From contig CM034406.1 of NCBI GenBank assembly GCA_019925095.2, forward strand, positions 15,224,388 to 15,288,387: 64,000 nucleotides of DNA, written 5' to 3'. Numbering within the stretch: position 1 is the stretch's first letter; each line of letters begins with the position of its first letter. This DNA comes from Dendrolimus kikuchii. Its lineage: Eukaryota; Arthropoda; Insecta; Lepidoptera; Lasiocampidae. Positions 44,766 through 56,277 of the stretch are shown one piece after another. The position numbers and the translations under genes were made by a program. Under the pieces are notes generated by a model. It was given only the letters and a program-made list of their open reading frames with translations, did no database searches and was not told the origin of the DNA.

Positions 44766-44937
44766 TACTAATATATAAAGCTGAAGAGTTTGTTTGTTTA
44801 AACGCGCTAATCTCAGGAACTACTGAAAAATTCTTTCAGTGTTGGATAGCCCATTTATCGAGAAAGGCTATAGGCTATCATCACGCTAAGACCAATAGGA
44901 GCGGAGCAGCAATGAAAAATGTTTCAAAAGCTACTAG
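44766..44937 (+). mobile_element. Helitron-like element, internally deleted
   Basis: 'tactaatatataaagctgaa' to 'atgtttcaaaagctactag'. The CG-rich 3' segment present at 22046-22265 is missing. Confidence 0.65.
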
Positions 44938-45423
44938 CCAGGGTATTTTCGCTAAACGCTAATCATTAATTAAATCTAAATCATGTGAAGCAGCACTATT
45001 GTTCACACAATTTGTTGACACACGATTATAGTAATATTTGCCTTATAATTGCAAAATTACTTAATTGGATTGTAGTCAATCAATAATCTACAAAAACTAT
45101 ATCAAATCAACATCAAATCAAATTTATTTGTGCAAAACATGGTTAAACAGTTGCATATAATATGTTATAGTGTACACATGTTTGGCTAACATAGGAGCAT
45201 AACAATATTAATAATAAATTTTATTAAATTATATAATGTTAAATGAATCATATTTTATTAAAAAAATACTGATAAATATCAAAAAGTAATAGTATTAATA
45301 ATAATAACATTCATAAGTCAAAGAAGGTGTTTAATTATAATTGCGGAATTCGGCCACCGAGTAAAACATTCTATTTAAGAGCCATTCTTTTAACTGAATT
45401 TTAAATTTATTCTATATTCGCTA
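44938..45423. other. AT-rich spacer with LINE-tail-like segment
   Basis: 'caaatcaaatttatttgtgc' near 45115 resembles retroposon 3' tails. Otherwise nothing. Confidence 0.3.
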
Positions 45424-45731
45424 TCCGTGCAGGAACGGAGAAAGAATACAAATTCCTGCGGCCGGGCGGCCTGTCGTAAGAGGCGACTTAACAACCCACA
45501 TCCAGGTGGTAGGGCATTTGTCCGACTGGATGGCTACCACCCCTGGTTTAAAGTATGTCGCCATAACAACCTTGAGTTGTGTTCCGGCATTAGTGACCAG
45601 GTTCCAGTTTCCCTTAAGAGAGCAGCAGCTCATTTGTAGCAACTTTGCTGTTGCAAATGTCCATAGGCGATGGTAACCGCTTTCCATCAAGTGGGCCGTC
45701 TGCCTGTCTGCTAATCTCCTGCAATAAAAAA
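45424..45731 (+). mobile_element. SINE-A, full-length
   Basis: 'atccgtgcaggaacgg' to 'ctaatctcctgcaat' and an A-tail. Well conserved. Confidence 0.85.
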
Positions 45732-45950
45732 ATTCTATTTATTATTTATATATCTATACCTAAATACTAAGCCTAGATCACCGTCTTCTATGAGAGAGGT
45801 GCCCAGGCTGGCTACATTATCTTGATAAATCGCTCCCTGCCGTTCCTTTTTACTTCTTTGAACTGCCTCGCTGGTACGTAACGATTCTCAAGAATATTTC
45901 TCTAACGTGCCGTGGAGATGAGCTGAGATGGGGTTTTTCAAAAAAGGTAT

Positions 45951-46043
45951 CATAAAGGTCCAAAGGCGATAATAACCAATTTCCATCAGGTGCGTTGTAG
46001 TCCGTTATCCTTTCTGCTGTACTCCTGGTACAATTTTTTTTTA
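45951..46043 (+). mobile_element. SINE-A-like 3' fragment, decayed
   Basis: 'ggtccaaaggcgataataac' through 'ctgctgtactcctggtac' and a T/A-rich end. Confidence 0.5.
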
Positions 46044-46124
46044 AAGAAGATTTATATGTGTTTGTCACTGTTTTGTGAACGATAAATAATCTTTTTTCAA
46101 AAGGAGTTTAAATACAAGCTTTTA

Positions 46125-46412
46125 TGACCCTGGATATCATGTAGCAGCAGAGTGCTAGCCAGGACAAGTAAAACGAACCCAAACACGACGGCTCTATCTT
46201 GTTTAGTACAGGAGTTCCTATGGCCACCTTCCGACTCCATCATCAGATCAGCTCCATGGTACCATATTACTGCATTGTAAGACGATGTACATATACTTGC
46301 AAAATTTCAGCTCAATCGGAAATCGGGAAGTTGGTCAAATTTAACTTGCAAGATTCCACCCGAACTTACATACAAACATACATCCATTGCAAGTTAAATA
46401 AAAGCTTGTAAC
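46125..46412. repeat. Interspersed repeat, unclassified
   Basis: Contains 'gactccatcatcagatcagc' and ends in 'aagttaaataaaagcttgta'. I know similar sequence as a common lepidopteran repeat but cannot assign the class from one copy. Confidence 0.4.
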
Positions 46413-46602
46413 AAAAGAACTAACATGATATATACCTGATAATTATGACTTTATTATATTGAACGCTTGATGCGACAACGTGACAGCTATAGGCCGTTTC
46501 ACGCAGATGTGGCGCGAGGTGTAATGCATTATTTGTGATGTGGTATTACTTTTAATGGTTAATGATGTTACATATTGACACATAACCTATATAAGTATAT
46601 AT

Positions 46603-46660
46603 AATAATAATAACAGCCCATAAATGTCCTACTGCTGGGCTCGGGTCTCCCAACAGGCCT
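46603..46660 (-). mobile_element. tRNA-SINE 3' fragment
   Basis: 'aataacagcccataaatgtc' and 'gctgggctcgggtctcc' equal the 3' end of the family at 9308-9572. Confidence 0.6.
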
Positions 46661-46689
46661 AAATATGTAATACGACCACTCACGCTATA

Positions 46690-47390
46690 CGGGTCCGAAT
46701 GTTGGGCCACTAAAGTATATAAACCACAAATGTCTCCACTCAGCTGAGATGAGAATGTTGAGGTGAATGTGTGTGTTACAAAAATGGATAAGGTGAGAAA
46801 TGAGTACATAAGAGGATCTTTGAAAGTTGCACCCGTAATTGAAAAGTTGAGAGGAAGAAGATTAAGGGATACCGGCATGTAATGACGAGGGGTGAAAGTC
46901 ACGTGACTAAAAGAATGTTAAACTACAAGATGAATGGGTCTTATTTAAAGGTAGACCAAAAAAAGAGATGGATGGATTGAGTGAAGGATGATATGATGAT
47001 TTGTGGTGAGACAGAAGATGTATTTCAGAATAGAGGAATGTGGAGGGAAAATACAGGGCGCTTTCCTTTATTATCTTATAACGCCCAAAATACTCCGTCT
47101 GTCGTTCCAAAAGGCGAACCCGGTCGTTATGGTCGTGGCGAAAACGTCACTAATGACATCATGATTTTTGCTCACGCAGCGCTCACAACAAACCATGTCA
47201 AGAGGTGGGTAGAATAACCGTTCCACTTGGGTTTACGATTGTGACGCCGGCAAGAAAGTGGGACGGGAAAAATCGCGGTCGTGAACGTGGTCGTTGTGAG
47301 TCTCTTGTGGAACGTAGCCATATTGTGCCGACCCCAAATAATTTGGGTAATAAGGTGAAAGAAAAGAGAGAGAAGCTATATTTAGTAACG
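46690..47390 (+). pseudogene. RTE-like C-terminal fragment (family 3), interrupted
   Basis: The family 3 coding end runs from 46690 to about 47056 (M-D-K-V-R-N-E-Y-I-R-G-S-L-K-V-A-P, later K-K-R-W-M-D). It resumes at about 47311 with 'catattgtgccgaccccaaa'. The 250 bp between (47057-47310) is CG-rich, unlike both sides, and looks inserted. Stops throughout. Confidence 0.65.
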
Positions 47391-48019
47391 ACAACATTAT
47401 TCCATGTGTTTGTGAGATTTATTTATTTTCGTAATTTCCCAGTATTGTGTGAAATTTCAATTAATTTTCTTACAGTTGTATGAAACAAATGTATATTATG
47501 AATTATTTTTAGAGGAAACTTAGCTAATATGTGTATTATATTTTATGTTCTTATATTATATGAATGATAATTATTTTACGTTTCCCAAATAAATTAAAGA
47601 AAAACTCAACTTGTCATATTCACAAATAAATAATCGTAAGTATTTTTTATTACCAGCAGTTTTAACTGCTGATATTCATTTATATTTATTATTGTTATAA
47701 ACCTACTATTACAAATTGATAGCAGCTATAAAATCGTGTAATAAATAAATGCTTTAAGTGGTAAACTACCGGAAATTTCTGAATTACGCCATTTTTCAAC
47801 ACCATATATGATTTAAATCCAGTTACAATCAGAACAAAGGTAATTTTTATTAACATGGTAAACTGACCTTAAATGATCACTTTTGCAAAACTGTAGATCT
47901 GAGGCGTGTATTGATTGTTTTACTAGTTTTTTTGGTCCTTTATTCTCATTTTGGTCTGGTGCAAACGTGGTCTGGTACATTGAAAAATTCATCATCTTTA
48001 AACACTTATTTCTTCGTTG
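47391..48019. other. AT-rich spacer
   Basis: No feature recognised. Confidence 0.3.
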
Positions 48020-48130
48020 ATAAATCCTTCACGGTACAGGCTGTCCGTTTATAGAACTCACTGCCACTCAACATCAAACAAGCTAATTCAGCATCATTTT
48101 TTAAAGTAATAGTTAAAAAATATTTTTGGC
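48020..48130 (+). pseudogene. LINE 3' scrap
   Basis: 'agaactcactgccactcaac' and the following codons resemble the last LINE codons (W-N-x-L-P then S-F-x-x). Very short. Confidence 0.35.
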
Positions 48131-48204
48131 CCTCTCAGCTCTTATAATGCTGCTTATTCTATATGTTTTATGATATATTGTGTCACCGACTGTTTACATA
48201 ATAA

Positions 48205-48630
48205 AATTAAGGTTTAACGGTTTTAGGTGCGGTAAAACGTAGGTTTATTATGTATACCAGTCGCGAAAACTTAGAAAATATATCCAACTATTTATTTTCT
48301 CGGACAATTTTTTTTCCTAAAACTATGTTTAATGGTTTTACGCGTGGTGTTATATTTATTTTTTATAATTCCCACATTTCAGTAGCCATGATCATGGAAG
48401 AAAATTTGTCAATGATTATTATTAAAGTTTTTATTTGGCCTACCGCCAGCTTTTTTATTGCAATTATTCAATTTTGATTAACTAATCAACAATACTCATT
48501 GACACCTAACATCTTTGTCTTCCGTGATCACGGCTACTGAAAAGTGGCAGAAACTTCAGAATAACAAACATCAAATAAAATGTCAATAGTTTTACTATGT
48601 GTACTAGTTGCGAAAACATAAGAACATACA
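48205..48630. mobile_element. Foldback-type repeat
   Basis: 'gtataccagtcgcgaaaact' at the left is mirrored by 'gtgtactagttgcgaaaaca' at the right in inverse arrangement. The inside repeats 'cagtagccatgatcatgg' and 'ccgtgatcacggctactg', inverted to each other. Related to 36364-36537. Confidence 0.5.
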
Positions 48631-48636
48631 TGTTAC

Positions 48637-48947
48637 TTTTTTTGTTGCACGAGTTCAGCAAACAGACAGACGGCCCACTTAATGGAAAGCGGTTACCATC
48701 GCCTATGAACATATGCAACAACAAAGTTGCTTTAAATGCGCTGCTGCTCTCTTAAGGGAAAATGGAACCTGGTCACTAACGCCGGAACAAAACTCAAGGT
48801 TGTTATGGCGGCATACTCTAGACCAAGGGTGGTAGCCATCCAGCCAGGCAAATACCCTACTACCTGGCTGTGGGTTGTTTTGTCGTCTCTTACGACAGGC
48901 CAACCGGCCGCAGGAAATTGTATTCTTTCTCCGTTCCTGCACGGATA
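48637..48947 (-). mobile_element. SINE-A, full-length
   Basis: Poly(T) and 'gcacgagttcagcaaacag' to 'gttcctgcacggat'. Confidence 0.85.
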
Positions 48948-49107
48948 TTATTTCTAACTCTTACATTTAAATTTTACGCGGTTTTCGACATAAACATGAT
49001 GGTTTACATACTCGCGCTGGCGACTTTTTCCGACTTTACCACTTTCCTGCTTACTGCAGTGGAAGGCAAAGCAAGAAGTAACGCTAGTATGATGAACATG
49101 ATGATCT

Positions 49108-49348
49108 ACACTATTATTATAAAGAGGAAAGATGTGTAATGTTTGTATGTTTGTAACGAATAAACTCAAAAACTACTGGACCGATTTCAAATATTCTTTC
49201 ACCATTAGAATGCTACATTATCCCTGAGTAACATAGGTTATATTTATAAAAAAAAAATAGGGATCCCTGCTAAAACTTCAATACAACCCAAGGTGTTAAA
49301 AATTTGCCATAAACCACCCATCCGTGCGAAGCAGGGACGGGCCGCTAA
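49108..49348 (+). mobile_element. Helitron-like element
   Basis: 'actattattataaagaggaa', 'aaaaactactggaccgattt' and 'gaagcagggacgggccgcta'. The end is CTAAT rather than CTAGT. Confidence 0.65.
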
Positions 49349-49362
49349 TAATTTTACATACA

Positions 49363-49567
49363 GGATGGCTACCCCCCCTGGTCTAAAGTATGTCGCCATA
49401 ACAACCTTGATTTGTGTTCCGGCATTAGTGACCAGGTTCCAGTCTCCCTTAAGAGAGCAGCAGCGCATTTGTAGCACCTTTGGTGTTGCAAATGTCTATA
49501 GGCGATGGTAACCGCTTTCCATCAAGTGGGCCGTCTGCCTGTCTGCTGAGCTTCTGCAATAAAAAAA
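49363..49567 (+). mobile_element. SINE-A, 5'-truncated
   Basis: Begins at 'ggatggctaccccccctgg' and runs to 'gagcttctgcaat' plus A-run, 15 bp after the Helitron-like end. Confidence 0.8.
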
Positions 49568-50387
49568 TATAAAAAAATACAGGTGAGACCAAAAAATGTT
49601 ATTTTTTATACAATGGTCATGTCTGTCGTTCCGTCTGCCTATAAATTACTATTATATTCGTAAACATGAAACCTTTTAAAATGACCATTCCTTGGTTACA
49701 TCACTCTAACAGACGTTTGTACAACAATCAACGACCTTGAAGCATGTATAGCGAATCATGTAGAAGGAACAAACGCACTACAGTCCGCGCTCAAGAGCTA
49801 GTCACTAGTTGCCGCAGTATGTGAGCAACAGTAAGCGGGAACTTGACAAGCACCGCGCTATCACGGTCTGCTGTCCACTACTATGCAGGTTACTAGGATC
49901 AAGTATTACGGACAAAAAGAAAAGAACGAAAAGGGAATAAAGAGTACTGAATTTAAACTAATTATGAATATAATATGTTTGGATAGAAGCTAGTGAAAGA
50001 GGTGCCAAATCGCATTACTATGCAATCTAACGTGTCTCTGCTGATAACCTCCTACGGTGGTCTACAGATTTGGCTTTTATATTGTGCCTATTTGATTGAC
50101 AATTTTATATTCAAATGTTCATTTACAATTGATTCTGGCTAGGTCCACAAGCCGCGTGAAAAGTAATTTTCCTAGTTAAACAATGTATGAAAATAAGAAA
50201 AAGGTTTGACGCGATAGAGCCATGCTGGAGTCTTTCTATCTTGATTACAGTTCTTAGAGCCGGCTCGATACCACGCTCTCACAGAATATCAGCGTGAAAT
50301 TTAGCCTTAAGCTAAATTCGTTCGATTAGTAATGAGTTCCTTTCCTCCAATCCAAACTTTCCTATCCCATCCCCTTATTGTAATCAA
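49568..50387. other. Spacer
   Basis: A GC-richer stretch at 49750-49880 stands out in AT-rich sequence, but no coding frame or repeat was recognised. Confidence 0.3.
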
Positions 50388-50600
50388 TTTTTTTATTGCA
50401 TGAGTTCAGCAGACAGGCAAATGGCCCATCTAATGGTAACCGCTTACCATCGCTTATGGAGATTTGCAACACCAAAGGCGTTACAAATACGCTGCTGCTC
50501 TCTTGATGGAGTCTAGAACCTGGCCACTAATGCCAACACAACTCAAGGTTGTTATAGCGGCATACTCGACCAGGGGTGGTAGCCATGCAGGTGGCAAGAT
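50388..50600 (-). mobile_element. SINE-A, head missing
   Basis: Poly(T), 'attgcatgagttcagcagac' to 'ggggtggtagccatgcag'. Confidence 0.75.
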
Positions 50601-50714
50601 CCACCTGGCATATCCCATCCCTTCTATCCTATTCCCCATGATTAATTTCTGGATCTCATTCCCCTATGCCATCGTCTTAACCCATCCTAAAGACTGGCAA
50701 CGCGTTGGCTTCGC

Positions 50715-50805
50715 TATTGGTGTTGCAAACGCCTATAGGCGACGGTAACCACTTTCTATGAGCTGTGCCGTCCGTCTGTTTGTTAGCTTCGTAATAAGAA
50801 AACAA
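50715..50805 (+). mobile_element. SINE-A 3' fragment
   Basis: 'attggtgttgcaaacgccta' to 'tgttagcttcgtaat'. Opposite orientation to the copy at 50388. Confidence 0.55.
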
Positions 50806-51262
50806 AGGAAGAGCTTGCTATAAATAAAAGAATGAATCTCAAACGCAGATATGTCCAAAAAGACGTCGCGTTTACTGCTTCTGCCAGCTATCATATACTA
50901 CCTATAATTCAATACAGGGAATATTGTATTGTGTTGTAATGAATACGATTTACATAATGCTATGTGTACGCAAAAACTGTACGCTGAATAGAATAGGAAG
51001 CTTCAACAAATCCAGCTTTGTTGGTGACAAAGCTGGTTTTGCTGAAACGTATAATGGCTATGTAAAGCCACATAAATATAATTGCCCGTCTCGTTGCGTA
51101 AGCTAATCTAATTAAATAATATGAAACTTGTTAAAATGTACAATATCACTAATTTTTTTATTGTATTGCCTTCTTCTCTGCCATATTTCAAAGCAAAGGG
51201 TCACACAATCGCATTTCTTATAAAAACTAAACGTATATTTATGACATTACAAACAGAAAGTA
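50806..51262. other. AT-rich spacer with a small hairpin
   Basis: A hairpin 'ccagctttgt' with its complement lies at 51011-51035. Nothing else recognised. Confidence 0.3.
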
Positions 51263-52262
51263 CTTGGAATTAATATTAAAAATGCTAAGTCCGGAAAATA
51301 TGGCGGGTAGTCAAGGAGATTGAATCCAGCACAGCGGATTGCGTTGAGCGCAACTTCCGACCGCTGAGCGGGAGTGTTATCGTGAAGAAACAACACGCCC
51401 AACGACAGTTTTCCACGACGTTTTTCTGTAATCGCTTCACACATTTTCGGAATTAAATTTACATAATAGGGTTCAGTAGTCGTCTGGCCTTTTGGCATGT
51501 AATCAATAAAAAAAATCCTAAAAAAGGATTCCAGTAGGAGCAACTCGAAATTTCTTAATGGATGGAGAGGATGATCTTTTCCAAGATATGCTTTGTCTCT
51601 TAGTTTCAGGATTGAAATGGTGGACCCACGTTTCATCCATGGTGACAAGGCGACGGCAAAAAATATCCGAATCACGATGGAACATTTCCAGATTACGATT
51701 TGAAATTTCCAAATATCGCTTTTTGTTTTCTTCGGTTAACGTTCGTGGCACTCATCTGACCGACACTTTTTTGAACCCCAGTGAATCAATTAAAACTGAT
51801 TGAAAGCTATCAAAAAATCTTATCTTTAGGATCTCACTTATACGTCATTCTTAGTTATTCTTTTGTCTTCCATAACCAGATTCTCAACCTTTTTGACATT
51901 TTCTTCCGTAACGGAAGTTGAAAGACACCTAGATCACGGGTCATCTTTACAGGTTAATCAACCTCTATTAAACTCAGCCACCCAGTACGCAACCGTAGAA
52001 TAGTGTACAGCATCATCCCCTAATTAATGTCTGCTGAATGTCCGAAAAAAATTCTTTCGTAGACATTTTTTTTAAGCGGAGATTATATCACCGCATGTAA
52101 CTCACTTTTATCCATAATTTTACGTTTTTAGCAACTCGTTGCACAAAAAAATTTATTACATGCAAACGAACTGACAAAAACAAGTGACAGTTGGCATATA
52201 TATACATACAGTTGCGTAATACCTTACTTCCAACGCTCGCAATATTACTTTTTAAGTCCAGG
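51263..52262 (-). pseudogene. mariner-type transposon, dead
   Basis: Minus-strand remnant of a mariner transposase. The N-terminus (near 52110) has M-D-K-S-E-L-H-A-V-I and later T-S-V-T-E-E-N-V-K-K-V-E. The catalytic part has the first Asp in T-M-D-E-T-W-V-H-H-F (about 51610), the second in F-L-H-D-N-T-P-A-Q-R, and the third in Y-F-P-D-L-A, consistent with D,D34D. Frameshifts and stops split it into at least three frames. Imperfect terminal inverted repeats ('cttggaattaat' at the left, 'ttaagtccagg' at the right) are flanked by TA, the mariner target. At ~1.0 kb it is shorter than the usual ~1.3 kb, so internal deletions are likely. Confidence 0.85.
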
Positions 52263-52518
52263 TAATTTACTGGCTAAAGCACCACATTTTAATCTGGTAG
52301 TAATGGAGCTCTATGTAAGTGCAGTATAAACCACTTAAGTAATGTTCTGGTATGTTACATGATCACGTGCTGACGATAAAAGAAAACATTGTAAAAGAAC
52401 TTATATATCCTGATTAGTTAATGTGTAAAGATCGCTAAACTACTTTGTAAGCGTGGCAAATGGCACATTCAGTTTAGAAAATTAAGAAGCTCGAGGTCGT
52501 AGTACGTTTTGGTACATA

Positions 52519-52927
52519 CGCTCGTGTGCGAGCGACCGGCGGGGAAACCGGACCCGCCCGCACATTAAGGCCGGAGGAAAGTGCCCCGATTCGCGCGCCC
52601 CCTGTCACCTCGCGGTGAATGAGAGGAGTCGGTGAGCCAGATCTTCGGCTAATAAATGGTGAGGCCAGCCCGCAAAGGGGCCGACCGTCGTCTGTCTAAG
52701 CTGGTGGTGAATGCACGAGCGAACCCACAGCCCAGAAGAAGGACGCTCGAGGATCGGACAGAGGTTTTAGTGGGTAGTGGTAGTCCCTAACCCCGGCGTG
52801 GCAATAGCATCTCACACGTGGGGTGCTAGTACCACCTCGACCTGGCGAATCCCACACACGGGCCGCGACGTTTCCCCCTTGCGCGGCTCACGGTCCTCAA
52901 ACGGATTTCCCCTGTATTAAAAAAAAA
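52519..52927 (+). mobile_element. GC-rich retroposon
   Basis: Abruptly GC-rich from 'gctcgtgtgcgagcgaccgg' to 'aacggatttcccctgtatt' and an A-run. It has 'gaggttttagtgggtagtgg', the block shared with 7483-7779. ACATAC on both sides may be a short target duplication. Probably a SINE or a truncated LINE 5' region; not coding in a convincing way. Confidence 0.5.
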
Positions 52928-53016
52928 CATACTGCGTTGCTTTATGCGCTGCATTAGGCCATCCCTCGTAAGGCCTGGAATGGTGTCCAAAGGAATTCCT
53001 GCGTTAACAAAAAAAA
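52928..53016 (+). repeat. Short A-tailed retroposon fragment
   Basis: 'gcattaggccatccctcgta' to 'ttcctgcgttaac' plus an A-run, directly after the previous element. Confidence 0.4.
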
Positions 53017-53189
53017 CTTATCGTTGAATTGACTTGTAAGAAATATATTAGATACAATGACGGAGCTTGCTTTAGCCGGACCCTTTATCAAAATGTGTTG
53101 GGGGCCCAAAGGAAGGGTAATCTTTGTTTATAAAAGAAACAAAAAATGCTGGAATTGAATTAAAATAATTATACATTGATTGCTACAAT

Positions 53190-53335
53190 TACCATGTGCT
53201 AGCAACAGTGAGGAAATACATCGTGATGCAAACTGTACATCGAGATAATAGATGTGTCAAACCCTCCAAGCCACTTTGGACAAGCGTGGCGGGTACTGTC
53301 CGTTCCCCTATAATGGGAGGCCCAGAACCAGAAAT
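53190..53335 (+). mobile_element. tRNA-SINE, 5'-truncated
   Basis: 'accatgtgctagcaacagtg' to 'ccttataatgggaggccc'-like end; body matches 43703-43975 including 'ggacaagcgtggcggg'. Confidence 0.65.
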
Positions 53336-53366
53336 ATACATACATATATTGTTATATATTATATAC

Positions 53367-53862
53367 TAGCTGTACCGGTAGACGTTGTTCTTCTCTTAAA
53401 AAATAAAAATCTAGAACCCGATTGCAGGCCATCGACCGGGACCAATTATTAATTTAAATCATTCTCGAATCCACTTGAAAAAACCTAAATAATTTCATCA
53501 AAATCAAAATTGGTTCCACGATTTAGCGGTGCCATCTACTGGGTCTAATCGTGAATCTAAACCATCTCGGGACCCACTTGAACCCACCCAAAAAATAATT
53601 TCACCTAAATCCTGAAACCTGCTTGCAGCGCCGCTTACCTGGTTTAATTATGAATCTAAACCATCCTGAAACCCACTCAAATACACATTTTTTTGTCAAA
53701 ATCCTGGAACCCGATTACAGCGCCACCTACCGGGTCCAATTGTTAACCTAAACCATCATAGGACCCACGTGTACACACAAAAAAATCATCAAAATTGCTG
53801 CAATCGTTTAGGAAGATTTCAGTGACTTACACACGAAAAGAAGAATTTTATATATTATGATT
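53367..53862 (-). mobile_element. Helitron-like element with degenerate ~110-bp repeats
   Basis: ACTAG at the left (CTAGT in reverse) and an AT-rich 5' side at about 53862. The inside has four diverged units, each with a 'gaacccgattgcag'-like start and 'gaatctaaaccatc'. The same unit is tandem at 55754-56145. Confidence 0.65.
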
Positions 53863-54639
53863 TTTGGGCCACGAAACCTCGCAGGCGTCCTCAGAACACC
53901 CTACTGAATTTCACCCTATTAAATTTAAATTTTGCCAGAATCTGATCAATGCTTTAAGAGAACATTGAGGACAAACATAGATTTTTATTTTTATTTATTT
54001 TACTTAGAACACTGTACCAAAGTTTTATCACAATGTGATCAATGGTTTAGGAACGCATTGAGAACATACATACAATCATTGATTTTTATTTATAAGATAA
54101 AGAAGGTATTCGCGGATTGACCAATATTTGACAGCAAACAGGCAATGTGACATATATATGTCACATTGTCTGTGGTGAAATATTTATAGTAAGTTTAGAA
54201 AATAATTTTGTATCTAGTCTTCAAAATATATGAAATATAAAATAGAAAACTGAAATTTGATGATACATTTACTATGAGAATATACTTAATATGAGAGTTG
54301 CACTGAGAAAGTAAAATGGTCAGCGTCACTGTTACGATCGACGCACAATCAATAATAATGGCCGAAAGCGGTTTAGGCCCTAAACTTTAGTGAGTGAGAG
54401 AAAGTTTATTGTGTGAGAAAGACAGGAGACAGGCTTCCTTCTCAGCCCTACTCCGTGTTGTTGACGGGGTGATAAGTGACACCGGTAGACGCCTAGCGGG
54501 AATAAGCGATCGAGTGGTAACTGATTAATCATTGACCGCCGAGAGTAGAAAATGATTAAAGTATTAATATCGCTATAAAAAAAATAGGGGTTGGTGGTAG
54601 AAAGGGTGAAAAATTAGGATTGTATGTAATTATTAATGC
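53863..54639. other. AT-rich spacer with a palindrome
   Basis: 54138-54173 is a palindrome around 'caatgtgacat', nearly perfect over 36 bp. Nothing else recognised. Confidence 0.4.
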
Positions 54640-54836
54640 AAAACAAAAAAAATCTTGACCTTAATAATAAAATAAATAACTTTGGGGTCGACCACCCTTA
54701 TCACTTAGCGGTATCAAAACTAGTTTACAACGTATTCTCAAACCTATTAAATATACACACAAAATTTCATAAGAATCGGTCAAGCTGCTTCAGAGGAGTT
54801 TTGTTACAAACACTGTGACACGAGATTTTTTATATA
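54640..54836. repeat. Helitron-associated or unclassified interspersed repeat
   Basis: 'acacaaaatttcataagaat', 'cggtcaagctgcttc' and 'acactgtgacacgag' with an AT-rich end 'tatatattag' resemble the 5' end of Helitron-like repeats in reverse. Confidence 0.4.
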
Positions 54837-55706
54837 TTAGAGAAAGAAGAGAAGAGATATATATTTGGTTTTCACCTGGAAGAGTAACAATATTTTAAAT
54901 TTTGATATGATATTAGCGCAATACGAACCGCGCCTAAATTATGGTTCACTTTCTTTACTAAGTGACGATGTAAATGAGCCTCTCCCACTAACATTACGCC
55001 ACGTTTTAATTCGTGAATTTTCTTTGTATATTTGTATTTAGCAAAAAACTATAATTTTAAATTTTCAACTAGGTGTATAAATAAACTAAATATTGTGCAT
55101 TTTAGTTTAAAGAGAATTGTTATGTATATGAGTAATTATTTATACTTTTATGTAACTTTGTGTTTAGTTTCAATAACTGGTGTGAATTCAAGATGAAGGT
55201 TAAGTTATTAATATTTCATAATATTTCATCGTACATTAAAGCATAAAAGAAGTTCCACCTCAACAAAGGCTAGGTGTGAACCACAGCGATTTTGTTCACT
55301 AATTGCCGGATCCTATCTTACTATTTATTCACTTGCCTTTTATTATCGACCGAATTTTGACATTAGATAGGTGGAGCTTTAAATGTCAAGTTTTAACTGA
55401 TAGGTAAATGAACGATCGGTGAAATACAGGAACCGGCCATAAGCCGCAGCATGCTCATAATAGTGAATGATTATGAGCATGCGGCTCGGATGCTTTGAAG
55501 AAGACAGAGATGTTTTACTGAGTAACTCACACTTATTGCTAGTCCCACATTACCTGTATGGCAGCATTACTTGTATGGATTTAATCTCAAATTTTAACCA
55601 GAAGTAAGGCAAATGGATATTAACATACATTGAACAGGCTGTAAGTAGGGTTGCAGGTGTATTCGTTAAAAAACCGGACAAGTCTTTTTTGTTTCTCTAT
55701 TAAGAT
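54837..55706. other. AT-rich spacer with a palindrome
   Basis: 55443-55487 carries 'catgctcataat' and its complement around an 8-bp loop. Nothing else recognised. Confidence 0.4.
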
Positions 55707-56277
55707 ACTAGCGGTCCCGGCAGGCGTTATCCTGCTCTGAAAATATAAAAAAATCTAGGACCCGATCCCAGCGCCACCTGCCGGTTTAATTGCGAATCTA
55801 AACCATCCGGGAACCCACTCAAACACACAAATACAAAATCACCAAAATCGCTCCAGGTGATTAGGAGGATTCTAGAACCCGATCTCAGCGCCACTTACCG
55901 GTTCTAATTGTGAATCTAAACCACCCGGGAACCCACTCAAACACACAAAAACAAAATCACCAAAATCGCTCCAGGTGATTAGGAGGATTCTAGAACCCGA
56001 TCTCAGCGCCACCTACCGGTCCTAATTGCGAATATAAACCATCCGGGAACCCACTCAAACCCATAAAAACAAAATAACCAAAATCAGTCTAGGTGATTAG
56101 GAGGATTCTAGGACCCGATCTCAGCGCCACCTACCGGTTCCAACGGGATAAAAATCCTATGTTCGTCTCCTGGTTCTAAGCTACCTCCCCACCAATTTTC
56201 AGCCAAATCGGTACAACCGTTCTTGAATTATAAATAGTGTAACTAACACGACTTTTTTTTATATAAGAGTATATAGA
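55707..56277 (-). mobile_element. Helitron-like element with a tandem minisatellite
   Basis: ACTAG at 55707-55711 marks the 3' end in reverse. The 5' side ends near 'agagtatatagat'. Three tandem units of 117-118 bp start at 55754, 55871 and 55989, and a partial fourth at 56107. Units share 'cccgatctcagcgccacc' and 'ccaggtgattaggagg'. Confidence 0.8.
55754..56145. repeat. 118-bp minisatellite
   Basis: Start-to-start distances are 117, 118 and 118 bp and the units are clearly more alike than their counterparts at 53367-53862, so the array expanded or was homogenised recently. Confidence 0.85.
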
